A stretch of 64,000 nucleotides of DNA, taken from the NCBI GenBank assembly GCA_015680685.1, contig MNCI01003443.1:180381-244380 (forward strand), written 5' to 3'. This stretch comes from Gnetum montanum (lineage: Eukaryota > Streptophyta > Gnetopsida > Gnetales > Gnetaceae). The notes under the pieces are model-generated. The model made no database searches. It saw nothing but the letters and a program-made list of their open reading frames with translations, and was not told where the DNA came from. This document shows, one piece after another, positions 1 to 11,467 of the stretch; position 1 is the first letter of the stretch; each line of letters starts with the position of its first letter. A program made the position numbers and the translations under genes.

Positions 1-39
1 AAACAAAACTTTGAGAAGACAAGAAAACCACAAAACATG

Positions 40-660
40 CAATGTAAATAAAATGTTAGGGGTGATGATGCTGCAACTACTCCAAAGACCAAATCAGTGG
101 CAAGTGTTTGGAATTCTAGCAAAAATTCTTGTGGGCAATAACGCTGTAAATGCTCCAAAGGCTACATTGATGGTAAATTCTCAAAAAACTAGAAAATTGA
201 TGAGAGGCAATGATGTTGCAGGTTCTTAAGAGGCTATGCCAATGGTAACTGTTTAGGAAGTTAGTGCAATGTTGGGGGATGATGATGATGTTAATGCTTC
301 AAAGGTTGCACTGGTAATAGGAGCCTAAAAAACTAGCAAAATGGCCAAGGGCCATAATGTAGCAAATGCTCCAAAGCCCAAGAAATGGCAAAAGCTTGAA
401 AAACTAGCAAAATGTTAGGGGGGCCATGATGTTGTAACTACTCCAAAGAATAAGCTAATGGCTAGGAGCTTGAAGCACCAACAAAATGCCCAAAGGTGGT
501 AGTATTGCTAGTGTTTCCTAGAGGTGGTGGTGCTACAAGTACCCCAAAGGGCACACCAATGATGGGGGCTTCAGAAGATCAATAGATTGCTAGGGGGTGG
601 TAATGTTGCAAATGTTCCAAAGGTCTCTCCCAATGATAGGAATTCCATTATAAGACTACA
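40..660 (+). repeat. Degenerate coding tandem repeat, about 71-bp (24-codon) period
   Basis: The anchor CCAAAG or a close variant recurs near 82, 152, 299, 369, 441, 542 and 613, so the period is 70-73 bp with one skipped unit and one longer unit. Read on the plus strand each unit gives a block of about 24 residues ending in something like DVANAPK followed by MARSLKTSK. A few frameshifts and TAG stops break it. It lies antisense to the integrase-bearing Tat element, on the side where the 3' LTR would be. It may be the tail of an antisense accessory ORF like the one at 7.1-14.0 kb, but I see no direct sequence match to that gene. Confidence 0.6.
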
Positions 661-779
661 ATTTTCCTGCCCTACCCAAGAGATGTAGATAGATGAGGGG
701 GGAGGGAGGCAAAGTGGGGAGGGTAGGTGGAGTTGGAAGTATTCTCATTCATTCGGTTGCAAAACTATGCATGGTAGAT

Positions 780-1110
780 GAAGAACCTAGTTTAAGATCT
801 TGGTAGACCATATGCTTTACTAGTTTAATGTCCTAGTAGACCATGAACCCCATTTAAGGTCTTGGCAGACCTTTGATGTGCTAGTTTATAGTCCTAGAAG
901 ATTGCTACATGCTAGTTTAACATCATAGCAAATGTGTTGTTGTGTTAGTTTAATGTCATGACCCAAGGATGATCTGCGCCAATTTAATGTTGTAGTGGAT
1001 GATCTATTTTATTTTATAGTCATNCAATTTAATGTTGTAGTGGATGATCTATTTTATTTTATAGTCATAGCGAACTAACTATGCTAGTTTAACATCATAG
1101 TGGATGAATG
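780..1110. repeat. Short interspersed block built on CTAGTTTAAxxTC..GxxGACCA
   Basis: Units of roughly 35-50 bp share the core CTAGTTTAA(G/T)(G/A)TC, a short spacer and TAGACCA or a variant. Similar units occur at 4,765-4,860 (CCAGTTTTAGG...TAGGCCATG) and 14,262-14,390 (GCTAGTTTAGGGCCAT). The three blocks sit downstream of integrase, upstream of RT and downstream of protease in the Tat element. That makes them a non-coding spacer repeat of this family. Confidence 0.5.
980..1068. other. Assembly join: single N at 1,024 flanked by a 44-bp perfect duplication
   Basis: Bases 980-1,023 and 1,025-1,068 are identical and separated by one N. This is what remains when two overlapping contig ends are placed end to end without merging. 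Removing one copy and the N gives the likely true sequence. Confidence 0.9.
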
Positions 1111-1239
1111 CTTACCTTGTTCCTATTGATTTGTGACATGCTAAGTGTAGTACATTTTTAGATAAAAATAGTTCATTGGATTGGCAAATTCGTTACCATA
1201 TTAATTAGCAAGATTGAATGCTCCATTGCCATAGGCCTT

Positions 1240-2290
1240 AGTTACCAAGAAAGGCCCTTCCAATTGGCTAAGAATTTATCCACGAGTTCATAAATGGCCT
1301 TGAGGACTAAGTCCCCTTTCTTGTTTGGGCATTGGTGCTAGTGGTGATGGTGCTTTTGCCTTTGCTTTTCTTGGTACCATTTGATGTGATTAAGCATTTG
1401 TATGCATTCTTCCTCTATTGAGTTGAGGTCTACAATCCTCAACTCATTATTCTAATCCCCATCAATGAAGTTTGAGGGAATCACCTAGAGTGATAGAACC
1501 TACAATTCAAGGGGAGAAATTGCTTTAGACCCATAGACAATACTATAAGGCATCTTAACTGTCATAATTTAACATGTTGCATGGTAGCCCTAGAGTGCAT
1601 AGACTAATTGCTCATTCCATTGTTGCTTGTTGTTGTTGAGCATTTTCTTTAGAAGGTTTATGATAACTTTGTTTGTAGCCTCCACTTGACCATTTTCCTG
1701 AGGATAGTACAATGATGAGAAGGAATGTTTAATGCTAAGGTGATCACAAAAGGCTTTGGTTTTAGCACTACTAAATTGTGGCCTATTATCTATGACTATG
1801 GTCATGGGTAAACCAAAATGGATCACTATGTTATCAAGCACAAATTTGCAAACCTGCTATGATGTTATCTTCCTAAGGGGAATAGCCTCAATCCATTTGG
1901 TGAAATATTTAGTTGTGTTTATGATAAAGCTATGCCTTATAGAGGACTTAGGAATTATAGGTTCAATGATGTCCAAACCCAAACGTTGGAATGAACACAT
2001 GATCTGCATTGTGTGTAGTTCAGTTGGTGGCGCGTGCATTAAGTACCATGCCATTGACACATATCACACATTTTGACCTTGGAGATGTAATCACACTTCA
2101 TGTAAGGCTAATAATATGCCAAGAATATGATTTTTGCTGCCATTGCCCTAGGTGCTATGTGGCCTCCACACAATCCCTCATGGACTTGTTCGACACTTGG
2201 TTATGCTTTTCTAGTTACTCACGTAGGTTAGTAGTATGCCATCATAGGATCTATGAAATAAGGTGTTATCACCTATGATTATGTACTGCT
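1240..2290 (-). pseudogene. Tat-lineage integrase, degraded
   Basis: Integrase inserts the element's cDNA into the host genome. Reading right to left, the N-terminal zinc-binding part (about 2,060-2,290) is badly decayed. The catalytic core is clear. The first acidic position lies in GLDIIEPI, the second in VIDNRPQFSS, and the glutamate in PQENGQVEATNK (near 1,690), so D, D and E are all still visible. Two open stretches (1,590-1,841 and 1,857-2,060) carry the core, and a C-terminal tail is traceable to about 1,240. It follows the tandem RNase H domains, giving the gypsy order RT-RH-IN. Several stops lie at codons that look like former CAG or TGG. Not functional. Confidence 0.85.
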
Positions 2291-2489
2291 ACAAACATTT
2301 ACACACTATGTCTTTTTGAGTGGTAGTAAAGTGGTGTGAAGGCTTACCTTGTAGAAGGCACGCTTTAATGTTGTCATACCACTCTTTTGTGTGGGTTGTG
2401 CTAACTATAGCTATGGATGAAATTTTAGTTATTTGTGTGATAGGCACAATGAAATCTTCCACTGAGGTGGGCAATGCATGAAACATGTC

Positions 2490-2875
2490 TAGTGTAATGC
2501 TTCAGGCTAATGTTGCTAAGGTGTCAGTTATTAAATTCTCATTTCAGGGAATGTACTAGACATTTGCCATTACAAATCATTTAAGAAAGTGCTTTGCTAG
2601 GTCATAGTAAGGTTGTAGATGTTGGGCTTTGTAGGAAAAAACCTTTGTCACCTAGTTGACCACTAATTGTGAGTCACCTAGAATTGCTAGGTTTTGTATC
2701 CCTAAGTCACATGTTGCAACGATACCCTTGAGGAGACCTTCGTACTCTGCAACATTGTTGGTGCAAGGGAATCAAAAATAATAAGTGAAGGGTCAGATCT
2801 CCCTAGAGGGAAAAGTTATAATGGCAACAACACTACCCCCTTGAGAGGTTGAAACCCCATCAAATGTAGAAGTGC
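2490..2875 (-). pseudogene. Second, archaeal-type RNase H domain (aRNH) of a Tat element
   Basis: Directly before integrase is a second RNase H domain. It starts at FDGVSTSQGG (near 2,865), followed by FPCTNNVAEYEGL, then LAILGDSQLVVN and a C-terminal LITDTLATLA. TNNVAEYE and the GDS block are the recognisable core of plant or archaeal-type RNase H, distinct from the normal gypsy RNase H that precedes it (2,880-3,470). Dual RNase H is a known hallmark of the Tat lineage. Four or five stops (TAG, TGA) interrupt an otherwise continuous frame. It would have removed RNA from the RNA-DNA hybrid and the primer junctions. Confidence 0.8.
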
Positions 2876-2879
2876 CTCA

Positions 2880-4622
2880 AAGCTGTCGTACACTTGACTA
2901 ATGCTACTAACATGCTTATCTAAGAATTCTGGATCTATTATTGCTTAATTATTAACTAGTGAAACCATAAGTTGTGTGGCTATAGCTTGACCTTAGTTGA
3001 GGCTTGTGCAATGTAATGTAAGTCAAACTTCGTAGTTATTGCTTTCTATCATGTGATACAACTACTCATAGATATTTTTTGTAATTGTTTGGAGTATGTT
3101 ATTCTTAAAAATGATGTTGACTTGACTATGAAAAAGGTAATTCCTCCACTTCTTGAGTGAGAAGATTAAGGTGAGGCAGTACTTTTCTACATCATTGTAT
3201 TTTTTTTTGTGGGCTACTAATACATTGCTCAAGTAATAAACTAGGACCTCTATACCATCATCTCACTTTTGGGAAAGTAGAGAAATGATGGATGTGTCAG
3301 AGGTGGCAAGGTAGATGAAAAAGGATTTATCTCCTAATGAAGGGTGAACCATGGGAAGTTGAAATAGATTTTGCTTAAGATTATTGAATGCCTATTGGCA
3401 CTAAGCTATCCACTTAAAGTGGTCTCCTTTCTTGGGTAGATGTTGCATTGGTTGTAACTTGTCTGTTAATTGTGTGATAAACCTAAACCTACATGTGAAT
3501 TCCAATCTACGCTATAACCCTCATAGCTCCTTAAGGTTGGCCAGAGGTTTTAAGTTGGTTATGGCCTTAACCTTGTCAGGGTCTACACGTATTCCTACTT
3601 TGGATACTACAAAATTGAGCATCTAGCCCATTTTGACGTCAAAAACATACTTCTTGGGATTTAACCTAAGTTCATGTTTCAAGCAACATTTAAGCACTAT
3701 GTCTAGATCATTTGTATGATTATGGGTTGCTTTAGGCTTAACTTCTATGTCATTAATGTAATCATTAAGCAAGCTTAACATGTAATCACTAAATATGTAT
3801 GTCATTGATCATTGATAAATTACTCCTATGTTCTTAAGTCCAAAGGGCATCATGGTGTAACAAAACCTACCTTAGGGGGTCATAAAGGTTGTGCTAAGTT
3901 GGTGCTCATGGTTGACCCAAATTCGGTTGTAGCCTAAGAACCTATCCATGAAGGACAACAAGGCATGCCCAACCATGGTTTTGATTACTTAATCAATACT
4001 AGGAAATGGGAAATCATCTTTTATGGTTGCCTTGTTAAGGTCTCGGAAGTCTATGCAAATACATATACTTTCATTTTTCTAGGGAACAACTATGATGTTT
4101 GAAACCTAGTTTGCATAGTCAATGGCTCAAATGAAATCAGCTTTGTAAATCTTGGTGATTTCATCATGAATTGCCAATGCCACCTTAGGCTTGACTTTGC
4201 ATGCTTTCTATTTTATTGGCTTAATGGATCTAGGATAATATTATGTTGGACCAACTGAGGGTCTAGAACTAGCATGTCCTCCTATGACCATGTAAATGCT
4301 TTAATGTTATCATTTAGCACCTTGGTGATGTCTTGGACATATTTGGGATCTAGTGAGGATCTTAACTTTAGCATTTTGGCCTCACCATTAGGTGTTGTCA
4401 TAGGGATCTCAACAAGGTGATCCTCTATGATGTCCCTTGCCTCTAGATTAAGATCCTTAACTAGATGGTTGGGCCAATCTAGTGATGTCTCTATGGATGC
4501 TATGTATTATACATAAGTTGTAGGTTCAAGGTCTAGGAAATGTGGATCAATGCATCACTTGATGTTGCCATGAGGTCCTGTGAAGACTAGAGGTGAAAGA
4601 AGCTGCTTAGGAATGGTCATGT
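2880..4622 (-). pseudogene. Tat-lineage reverse transcriptase plus first RNase H, degraded
   Basis: The pol frame is traceable from an ATG at about 4,622 (MTIPKQLLSP). The conserved MPFGLKN block lies near 3,850 and the catalytic box reads YINDIEVKP (near 3,750), so the usual YxDD has become YxND and the enzyme would be dead. The downstream LRLNPKKYVF block is followed by the first RNase H (VYYLSN...KKYNDVEKYCL, 3,100-3,260). The wording of these blocks matches the Tat/Retand/Ogre branch rather than chromoviruses. Many stops and small indels. Gag and protease of the same type lie about 10 kb to the right (14.7-17.7 kb), so the pol is separated from them by a later insertion or belongs to a second copy. 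Confidence 0.85.
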
Positions 4623-4764
4623 TGTAATTCTGCAAAACAAACCAACAAAATGTTAAGTAGCACCTATCATAACCATGCTAATGTGCACAAATGAATAAAA
4701 AGAAATGCAATGAAAATTTGCCTAAGTATGTAATAGGGGTTGCAGAGAAGAGTAAGCATGTGTG

Positions 4765-4860
4765 TGTATGCCAGTTTTAGGGCTTAGTAGGCCATGGGTG
4801 CCAGTTTTAGGTCTTAGCGGATCATTGATGTGTGAAACATGTTAGTTTGGGAAATGCTAG
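4765..4860. repeat. Second copy of the CTAGTTTAAxxTC spacer block
   Basis: At least two units of the family spacer repeat lie just upstream of the RT start. If the block at 14,262-14,390 was once continuous with this one, everything in between is an insertion between protease and RT. Confidence 0.4.
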
Positions 4861-4869
4861 CTATGATTT

Positions 4870-6950
4870 GGAAGTGAAATTGGCTAAGGCATTGACTAGG
4901 TGATGAAACATTAGAAATTTTGGCTAAGTGTAAGTGACTATGCTCTTACCTAGTTATTCTCCCATCCAACTATTCACTTACTAAAAAGTTAAAATTTTTT
5001 GCTTAGTGTGGAGCATAGTCTTGGGTAGATGGATCATTAAACAACCTTGGGGGATATAAAAGTGCATTTTACCATGTGTAAGTTGGCACTTTCAAACTTT
5101 CAAAATGTGAAATCTAGAGCATAGAATTGACATTGGTGTTGTGTGTTGTCGATAAAGAAAGTGTAGTTGTAGCTAGAATGATGTGCCAAAGTGGATGCCT
5201 ATACTATGGACTGGTGAATGTGTATGAGCGGGAGTGGGCACTAGGCCATCAATTGTAGGCATGCATTGAAGGGAGGAGGATGCTAACATCTTCAAAGTAC
5301 CCCAACTACACTATTCCATTTTATGCCATTTTTTCTACATCTTTCTACACTTGGGAGTTTTGGGTGTGGCTTATTGATGCCTTGCCATGGTAGGGGTCAT
5401 TACCGTTGTGGGTCGTTTGGGGTCACCATGGCTAAGGTAGGCATGCATGGGAAAGGGTTTTACTTTTTTGGGCAAGGATCTTGCTCTTTACATAGGCTAC
5501 AAAGGGGATAACTATTGGTTGGGGCATGGTTATGGTTGGGGTTTTTTTTTGGATGTGGAGGCTACAATGGTAGCTAATACAGTTGCAAATGGGAAGGTTG
5601 AGGGCTCCCACAAGGACTACACATGGATGTAGGGCTCATGTGGGGTTTCTTGACTATGGGAGTTTTTGAAATTTTTTTTGTTAAGTATTTTTGTAGCATG
5701 GGGTAGGGATTTGGGGCTTAATCGCAATGGTTAGGAGCCAGCACCTACATGATAGGAAGGTGTACTAGGGGTTTGAAAAGTTTTTAGTCTTTGATGGTGT
5801 AAGTAGAGATGAGGCCTTGTTGGTGGCCAAGGCAGCTTGTCATAGGGTAGGGAACATGGCCAAGGTTTATGCTATGATTTTTTTACTTGCTTTATTTTTA
5901 GGTGCTTTGGAGGAGTTTCAGGGAGGGCCATGAGGTGACTACCCTATGGTGTAGTCAAGGGTTGCGAGGGTGCTACACCCCACAGTGCAGTTGCATGATG
6001 GTAGAGGCTACAAGAAGCATGATCAGTGCTAGCATGCTTTTTCCCATTTTTTTTTTATTTTTCAAAATAATTTTTGCATAGGGTAGTGATGAGGGAGGAC
6101 ATGGCAGGGTAGAGGTGGTGTGGAAAGGGTAGTAGGGCAAGCATGATGGGCATGACACCTAGTGTGTGGAGAAGCCATGATGGGCAGTGCATGGTGCCAT
6201 AGTAGGATGCAGTGCATGGAGTGAGCATTGGGATGTCAGCCAAGACCTCGCTCCTTGTAGGTGGTAGTTAGGACTATGTTCCCTATCTTAGAGATGCAGT
6301 TGATGCCAAGTGTTTTTCAAAATGGAATTTGCAAAAAAAGTTAGTTTTCTTAGGACTATGCTCTACAGGGAGTGTAGTTAGGAGTTAGAAAATGTTTTAG
6401 CAATCTAGGACTATGCTCTCCACTTTGTAGAGTGTAGTTGGGATGCACCAGAGTTAGAAAAAATTACCTATGCTTTTAGAATACACTCTCTACTAAGTTA
6501 GTTCAGAGTTGGAAAAAATTGCAACCTTTCAAACTACATTTTTTGGAGTTTGAAAAATGTTATAGAAATTTTTGTAAATTATACTTAATGTTAAACTTGC
6601 ACAATGCAACAATGCTAACTCATAATAATGCAAAACCTGTAAACTATAATGATTTTAAGCTACAAAACATGAAAATTATAATGATGCTTAACATGTGAAA
6701 ACATGAAAAATGGAATGCTAATGCTATGCAAAACATGTTATACCCTAGTAAGTATTAAGAACATCAAATATATTGGTTGATGTCCTATACCTGTGAGGCC
6801 CTAGAGGGCATTGGCAAGATTTAGAAAATTTGCTACTCTATGTTTAACTTTGTTGAACTTAATTTAATAATTTTATATCAAAATTTGCATCTATGGATGT
6901 ATACTAACACTTTGTTCGTTGCTTGGCTATTGCAAAGTGCTATGGAAGCC
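4870..6950. other. Non-coding, LTR-like stretch
   Basis: I see no supported coding sequence. The stretch holds copies of the inverted motif GACTATGCTCTCCACT / AGTGTAGT (4,940-5,030 and 6,340-6,500), the same motif that fills the Tat 5' LTR at 18.7-19.8 kb. A TATA-like sequence GGGGGATATAAAAG occurs on the plus strand near 5,050. It could be a decayed 3' LTR of the minus-strand Tat element or promoter-proximal DNA of the plus-strand accessory gene that follows. I could not find matching termini, a polypurine tract or a target duplication. Confidence 0.35.
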
Positions 6951-9813
6951 TATCTTGGTCATTGTGGAGCTCGTTGGCATCTTGTATTACATGAGTGAGC
7001 ATATTCCCAACATACCTACACAAGATATGTGGGTGGGCCAATAGGCATTGTGGTTTTAGCTAGGGTCTTATGAGTTCCTGCAATACCTACTGCAGCAGTT
7101 TAGTGTGATCATGTGACCAGTGGAGGCTACTAGTGCCATTACCAAGACATTGCCTAGGGCTAACCTAGACATCTTAAGGTTGATGTCCAATGAGCCCACT
7201 ATTGGTGGTGATGGACTAGGTGGTTTGGACAGAGGTCTTAAGGGTGCTTGGTGCCTATCTAGGATTTGGTGCATCATGCGGTTCAATTGCTCAACAAGAG
7301 CAACATCATTTTTGTTACTAGGCACGTGCACACCATGTTCCAAAATCCACCTAGAACTATTTACTATGCTAGAGGGTAACTACTTGTGTGGTTTTTATAG
7401 TGTTTGTTACTGTTATTGGCTCATGCTATTTTGCTAATGGCTCATGTTCAATGCTAAGTTCAAAGTTAATGAGGTGGGCCTACATGATGAGATGGATGCT
7501 TTAGACTTAACTCACACTGCCTTGGAGGTGTTCTCATCTAGCGAGAATGTTCATGCAGTGGTGCTTGAGAAAATTGGGTCCAATTTGGAGCTCTACTCCA
7601 CTCAATACCTAAAGGTATACGAGTAGTGTAAGACCCATGGTTGGTTGGACATGGAGTGGATCACCACTATTCCTAACACTAAAGAGATGCTTGCACCACC
7701 ACCTCCATCTTGCATTCCATTCGTGCCATGTATGTGTTTCCTATTTTAGCTACTATGCTTGCTTGTGTATGCCTATTGATTTTCCTTTTGTATGATGCTA
7801 ACATTGCTTTTGCATTTTTTGTAGTGGTGGTTACTTCAGGAGAGGTAACGATGGTCACTGGAGGCCACACAGAGGCCATCCTCATCATGAAATATGGTGA
7901 TGTAGAGGGTGTGCAACATTGGTTGTGCCACAAGGCCTTAGACATGCTAACTAATCAGCTTATGCATGTAGGGCTAATGAACCTATTTTTGGCCCTTAGC
8001 CTAAGTATCTCGATGGTCAAAATGGTCATCATAATTTACTCCTTTAGTAGTGACATGAGATTGTTTATCACCCATGTGCATAGTGTGAGGGTAGTGCTTG
8101 ACCTTGATGAGGCCTTCTTTGCTAACCTCTTTGTACTCCCCACTAATGGCCTATTGATTTTTGACAAGGCTAGTAGCGAGGTGGACTATAGAGGAGAGAT
8201 TGAGTATTGGTTGGGTGCCATCCAATCTCATAAGGTCATACTAATCAAGGATGTGCTTATGCCTGAGGTGAGAGAGCTCTACTCTCTTTTTTGTGCTTGT
8301 GCCTTTCTAAAGCTACTCTTCCAAGGAAATATCCTTGGGGTGGAGGAGGCATGGGTGCTGAAAGAGATTCTATTGGAAGGCACAAGGTATAACTGGGTTG
8401 CGTACATTACTTTTTGCTTGGATGTGTAGATATCCAGGCTATGGTTCAACATTCAAGTGTGGTTCCATGTTCATTTCACATTCTTCGCACGATACTTGCA
8501 AAAGCTTACAGAGCATTTGGTTGTACACAATGGTGGGCATTGGGTGGTGCAAGATTGTGAGTAGCTCTCAAAGCCATAGATCAAGAAGCTATTCATGAAC
8601 ACATGGGGATAGGACCCCCCAGAGGAGATCGATGAGTCATTTTTCATAATGACTAAAGATTTTGTGGGATGGTCACACTATTCATGTGATAGTGTAGGTG
8701 AGGGTCCTCTAGTTGGCACTAGATATGCAACTAAGGTAGATCGCTACATTGCAAATATGGTGGGACCATCAAAGGTAAAGATCAAGATGACTCGCACTAC
8801 AGAGGAGGCTATTCTTATGGCTAGGATGCCAAGTAGCAAGAAAATATGCATTAAGGTTCAAATCTTGCATGTGAAGGTTGCAGGTTAGTGTGCATAACTT
8901 GCTAGATGCATTTATTATATTTTATATTTTCATGTTTTTGTGTTATATTATGCTACTATGCTAATGCTAATGTGTGTATGTGTTGGTTGTAGAGATTGGA
9001 GAGAGGACTTTTGAAGCAATGATAGAGGCAACAATAGAAGAAGAACCTCCCCATGCTAAGGAGGGGGAAGCTCATGGAGATGATCTACCTAGTGTAGCAG
9101 AGACCCTTTAATAGTTAGAGGAGAAGGGGCTACTCCACCTTAATGTGGGTGATTTTTATTATCTATTTGATCATGTATAGCTGGGTGACCCTCCTACACT
9201 TATGCTTGAGGGCTTGCTAGGCAAGTACTTTGTGTTGTCATCTGTTATCACCTTTTTTCTCTAACATCCTTAACTATTTGGTTATATGCTAATTATATCA
9301 TTATGTTCCAACCTCGGATGTGCTTGCCAATAGTTCAACATCTACCGACTACATGGAGCCATGGGTAGACATGTTTGACAAGTTTTCCTTCATGGAGGAC
9401 ATTGTGGAGGACATGGTGGATTACCTACAGTAGATAGATCCTAAGGTTGGTATGTTTGCTATGTTGTTTTGCTTATGTTTTGTTTTACTAATCGAAACCT
9501 TAGTTCATGGCTAATGTTAATTCTCTTGTTACATGCCAATAGTTTCCAAGTTTCATTAGGATTTGAGCAATGTGATGAAGGTGGATGCCCTCTCTAATCT
9601 CCATTTTGAGGTCTATCAAGTGTCTTATCACATGTATGAGACAATGAGCAAGTGCAAACTTTCCTGTGCAAAAGAATTATGGATCTATAGGCACTTGAAT
9701 GAGCACTTGTAGAAACATGTGCACAAGCTCTAGGAGAGAGTGACAAGCTAGGACATGAAGATTGGGGATCTTCAATGTCGATATAACTTTCTAGTGGCTA
9801 GGTCATAGGGATA

Positions 9814-10059
9814 TAGCACTTGGAGGTCCTCGGAGATAGACTATGCTCATCATTGGTTAGCTCTTAGAGGTAAAAATGAAGCGATGTGGAAGATAATCAA
9901 GCTACAATTGTAGATAGATATACTTGCCTAGAAAAACCAAGACTAGAAGAATTATAGCACTAATGTGTACTAGTGGGGATAGACTCAAAAGAACCACAAG
10001 CACCAATACAAGTGCAAGTGTGATGTGTACCTTCGATGATACAAGGAGGAGTTTGTTGA
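9814..10059. repeat. 246-bp direct repeat, left copy
   Basis: Base by base it appears identical to 13,307-13,552. The two copies bound the GC-richer insert at 10,060-13,306. The repeated sequence is part of the accessory-gene exon, so the gene reads through if one copy and the insert are removed. Confidence 0.9.
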
Positions 10060-10549
10060 ACATTGCTCCCAGAAGGGACACTTGGATTTTGTTCTTTCAG
10101 GGGCACTTGGATTTGGTTTTCTTTCAGGGACTTAAAGGTGATTTGGTTCTTCGTATACGTTATTGCAGGAATACACTTTACCTATAGGCTTCCTTTGGGT
10201 TTACTCTAGGGAAACATGCTTGTCTTGGGAGCGCGGTGGGAACCGTATCGTTTTCACTATAGTTTATATGAACCTTGGAAAAAGCCAAATAGTTCTTAGG
10301 CTGTTTCTTTATTTCATATTACTTCTGGACTTCTATTACTTACGTTATTACACTTTCGATTACGTAGCCTTTAGTTTTACGTAGGTTTATTTTCATTTAC
10401 ACGGGACGGGGACTCCGTATAGAGCTTTTATTCTGTAAGGAGGGCTTTAGCGGGGAACGAGTCCCCGAGTTCCCCCGTTAGTATACGTTATCTCGCCGTT
10501 TGCGCGCTAGGTCACTATTATTTCCTAAGCCACGGGTATAGGTAGTACG

Positions 10550-10618
10550 CGAGTTTCCTTTTGACGGGAAACCTCTGTCTCTTGTCTCTTTCTTTGGGTG
10601 GTAGTACTAGCTATAAGA
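10550..10618 (+). repeat. 69-bp direct repeat, copy 1
   Basis: It reappears at 12,803-12,871, two bases after the N at 12,801. It starts CGAGTTTCCTTTTGACGGG and ends GTACTAGCTATAAGA. It may be a genuine mitochondrial repeat at which contigs were broken and joined. Confidence 0.85.
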
Positions 10619-10854
10619 TCTATTGTTCCTTTACCGAAGTCTGAAGTAAGAGATCTAGGAAGAGTAATAGTTCTCTCTATAGCGCTTATGCTTTGACGCC
10701 TTTGCGTTAGCCCTATTCTATTAGTAAGGTACCTTTCCTTTCCTATAGGAGTCGTTTAGCTCGACTGAGATTCCTAAACTAGAAAAGAAGAAAGGATTGA
10801 ACCACGGGCACCCCTTCTTCTCCTGTAGTCAAAAGCGCTCCATTTCCTATCGTT

Positions 10855-11064
10855 CTACAGGTGTCTGTAGAGCGTTCTAATGCGTTTTCGTGTCTTGATG
10901 TAGGAGGTGTATGCTTCCAACAAAGTGTTTTTATCAGTAAGAAGATCCTTCTTTACATCATCAAATAGAATCGTATAATCGGGTGTCTTTGCGTACCATC
11001 TACCCGAGACTCTGGAACAGTCATCGGAGTAAGGGGTGTCTTGATCGTCAGTCTTTCTAGTCAA
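10855..11064 (-). CDS. Unrecognised 69-residue ORF within the organelle-like insert
   Basis: The frame is open and hydrophilic, starting MTRKTDDQDTPYSDDCSR and rich in D, K and T. I do not recognise it. It has no stops and lies in the compositionally distinct insert, which would suit a small mitochondrial ORF or a fragment of one. Its short length means chance is a real alternative. Confidence 0.2.
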   Translation of the reverse strand: MTRKTDDQDTPYSDDCSRVSGRWYAKTPDYTILFDDVKKDLLTDKNTLLEAYTSYIKTRKRIRTLYRHL

Positions 11065-11331
11065 ACGAAATAGTGGGTGATAGTTGTTTGCCGAAAGGGC
11101 AGGTAGTCGTAGTTGACATTAGTCGTTTTTTCGTTTCGACTCTATCTTTTAGTTAAAGGGTCAGTCTTGTACCCCAAAAAATGGGTCGTCTTTAAATAGC
11201 AACTCGATGTTATCACAAAATTCGGTTGGCACGATTCCAATTCATGAATAGGAGTCAACAGGTTCAATCCCTGTTCGATCGAAAGGGTCCAGCCCTTCGA
11301 CCCCATCTAGTAGGGCACTACCTCATAGATA

Positions 11332-11395
11332 GGCGAGGAGTTCAAAGATTCGAGTCCCATCCAGGCGAGGAGTTCAAAGATTCGAGTCCCATCCA
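11332..11395 (+). repeat. 32-bp tandem duplication containing a tRNA-like TpsiC arm
   Basis: Bases 11,332-11,363 and 11,364-11,395 are identical. Each contains GATTCGAGTCCCATCCA, which looks like the TpsiC loop and 3' acceptor strand of a tRNA. A further arm, GGTTCAATCCCT, lies at about 11,261. No full cloverleaf is visible, so I call this tRNA-derived sequence only. Confidence 0.6.
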
Positions 11396-11467
11396 GTCCC
11401 AGTGGCTCCATCTATGTGGTGCTCCTTCCGCGCGGCGCGAGGTTGATGAGCAGGTTCTGAAAGAAAG

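Noticed and set aside
4870-6950. Definite 3' LTR of the Tat element
   Set aside because: It shares the GACTACGCTCTCCACT motif with the 5' LTR, but I could not align the two end to end or find TG...CA termini, so it is kept only as LTR-like.
10163-10384. Aromatic-rich ORF in the organelle-like insert
   Set aside because: Short, of biased composition, and it matches no mitochondrial protein that I recognise.
11240-11400. Possible mitochondrial tRNA gene
   Set aside because: TpsiC-like arms (GGTTCAATCCCT, GATTCGAGTCCCATCC) are present, but I could not find matching acceptor, D and anticodon arms for a full cloverleaf.
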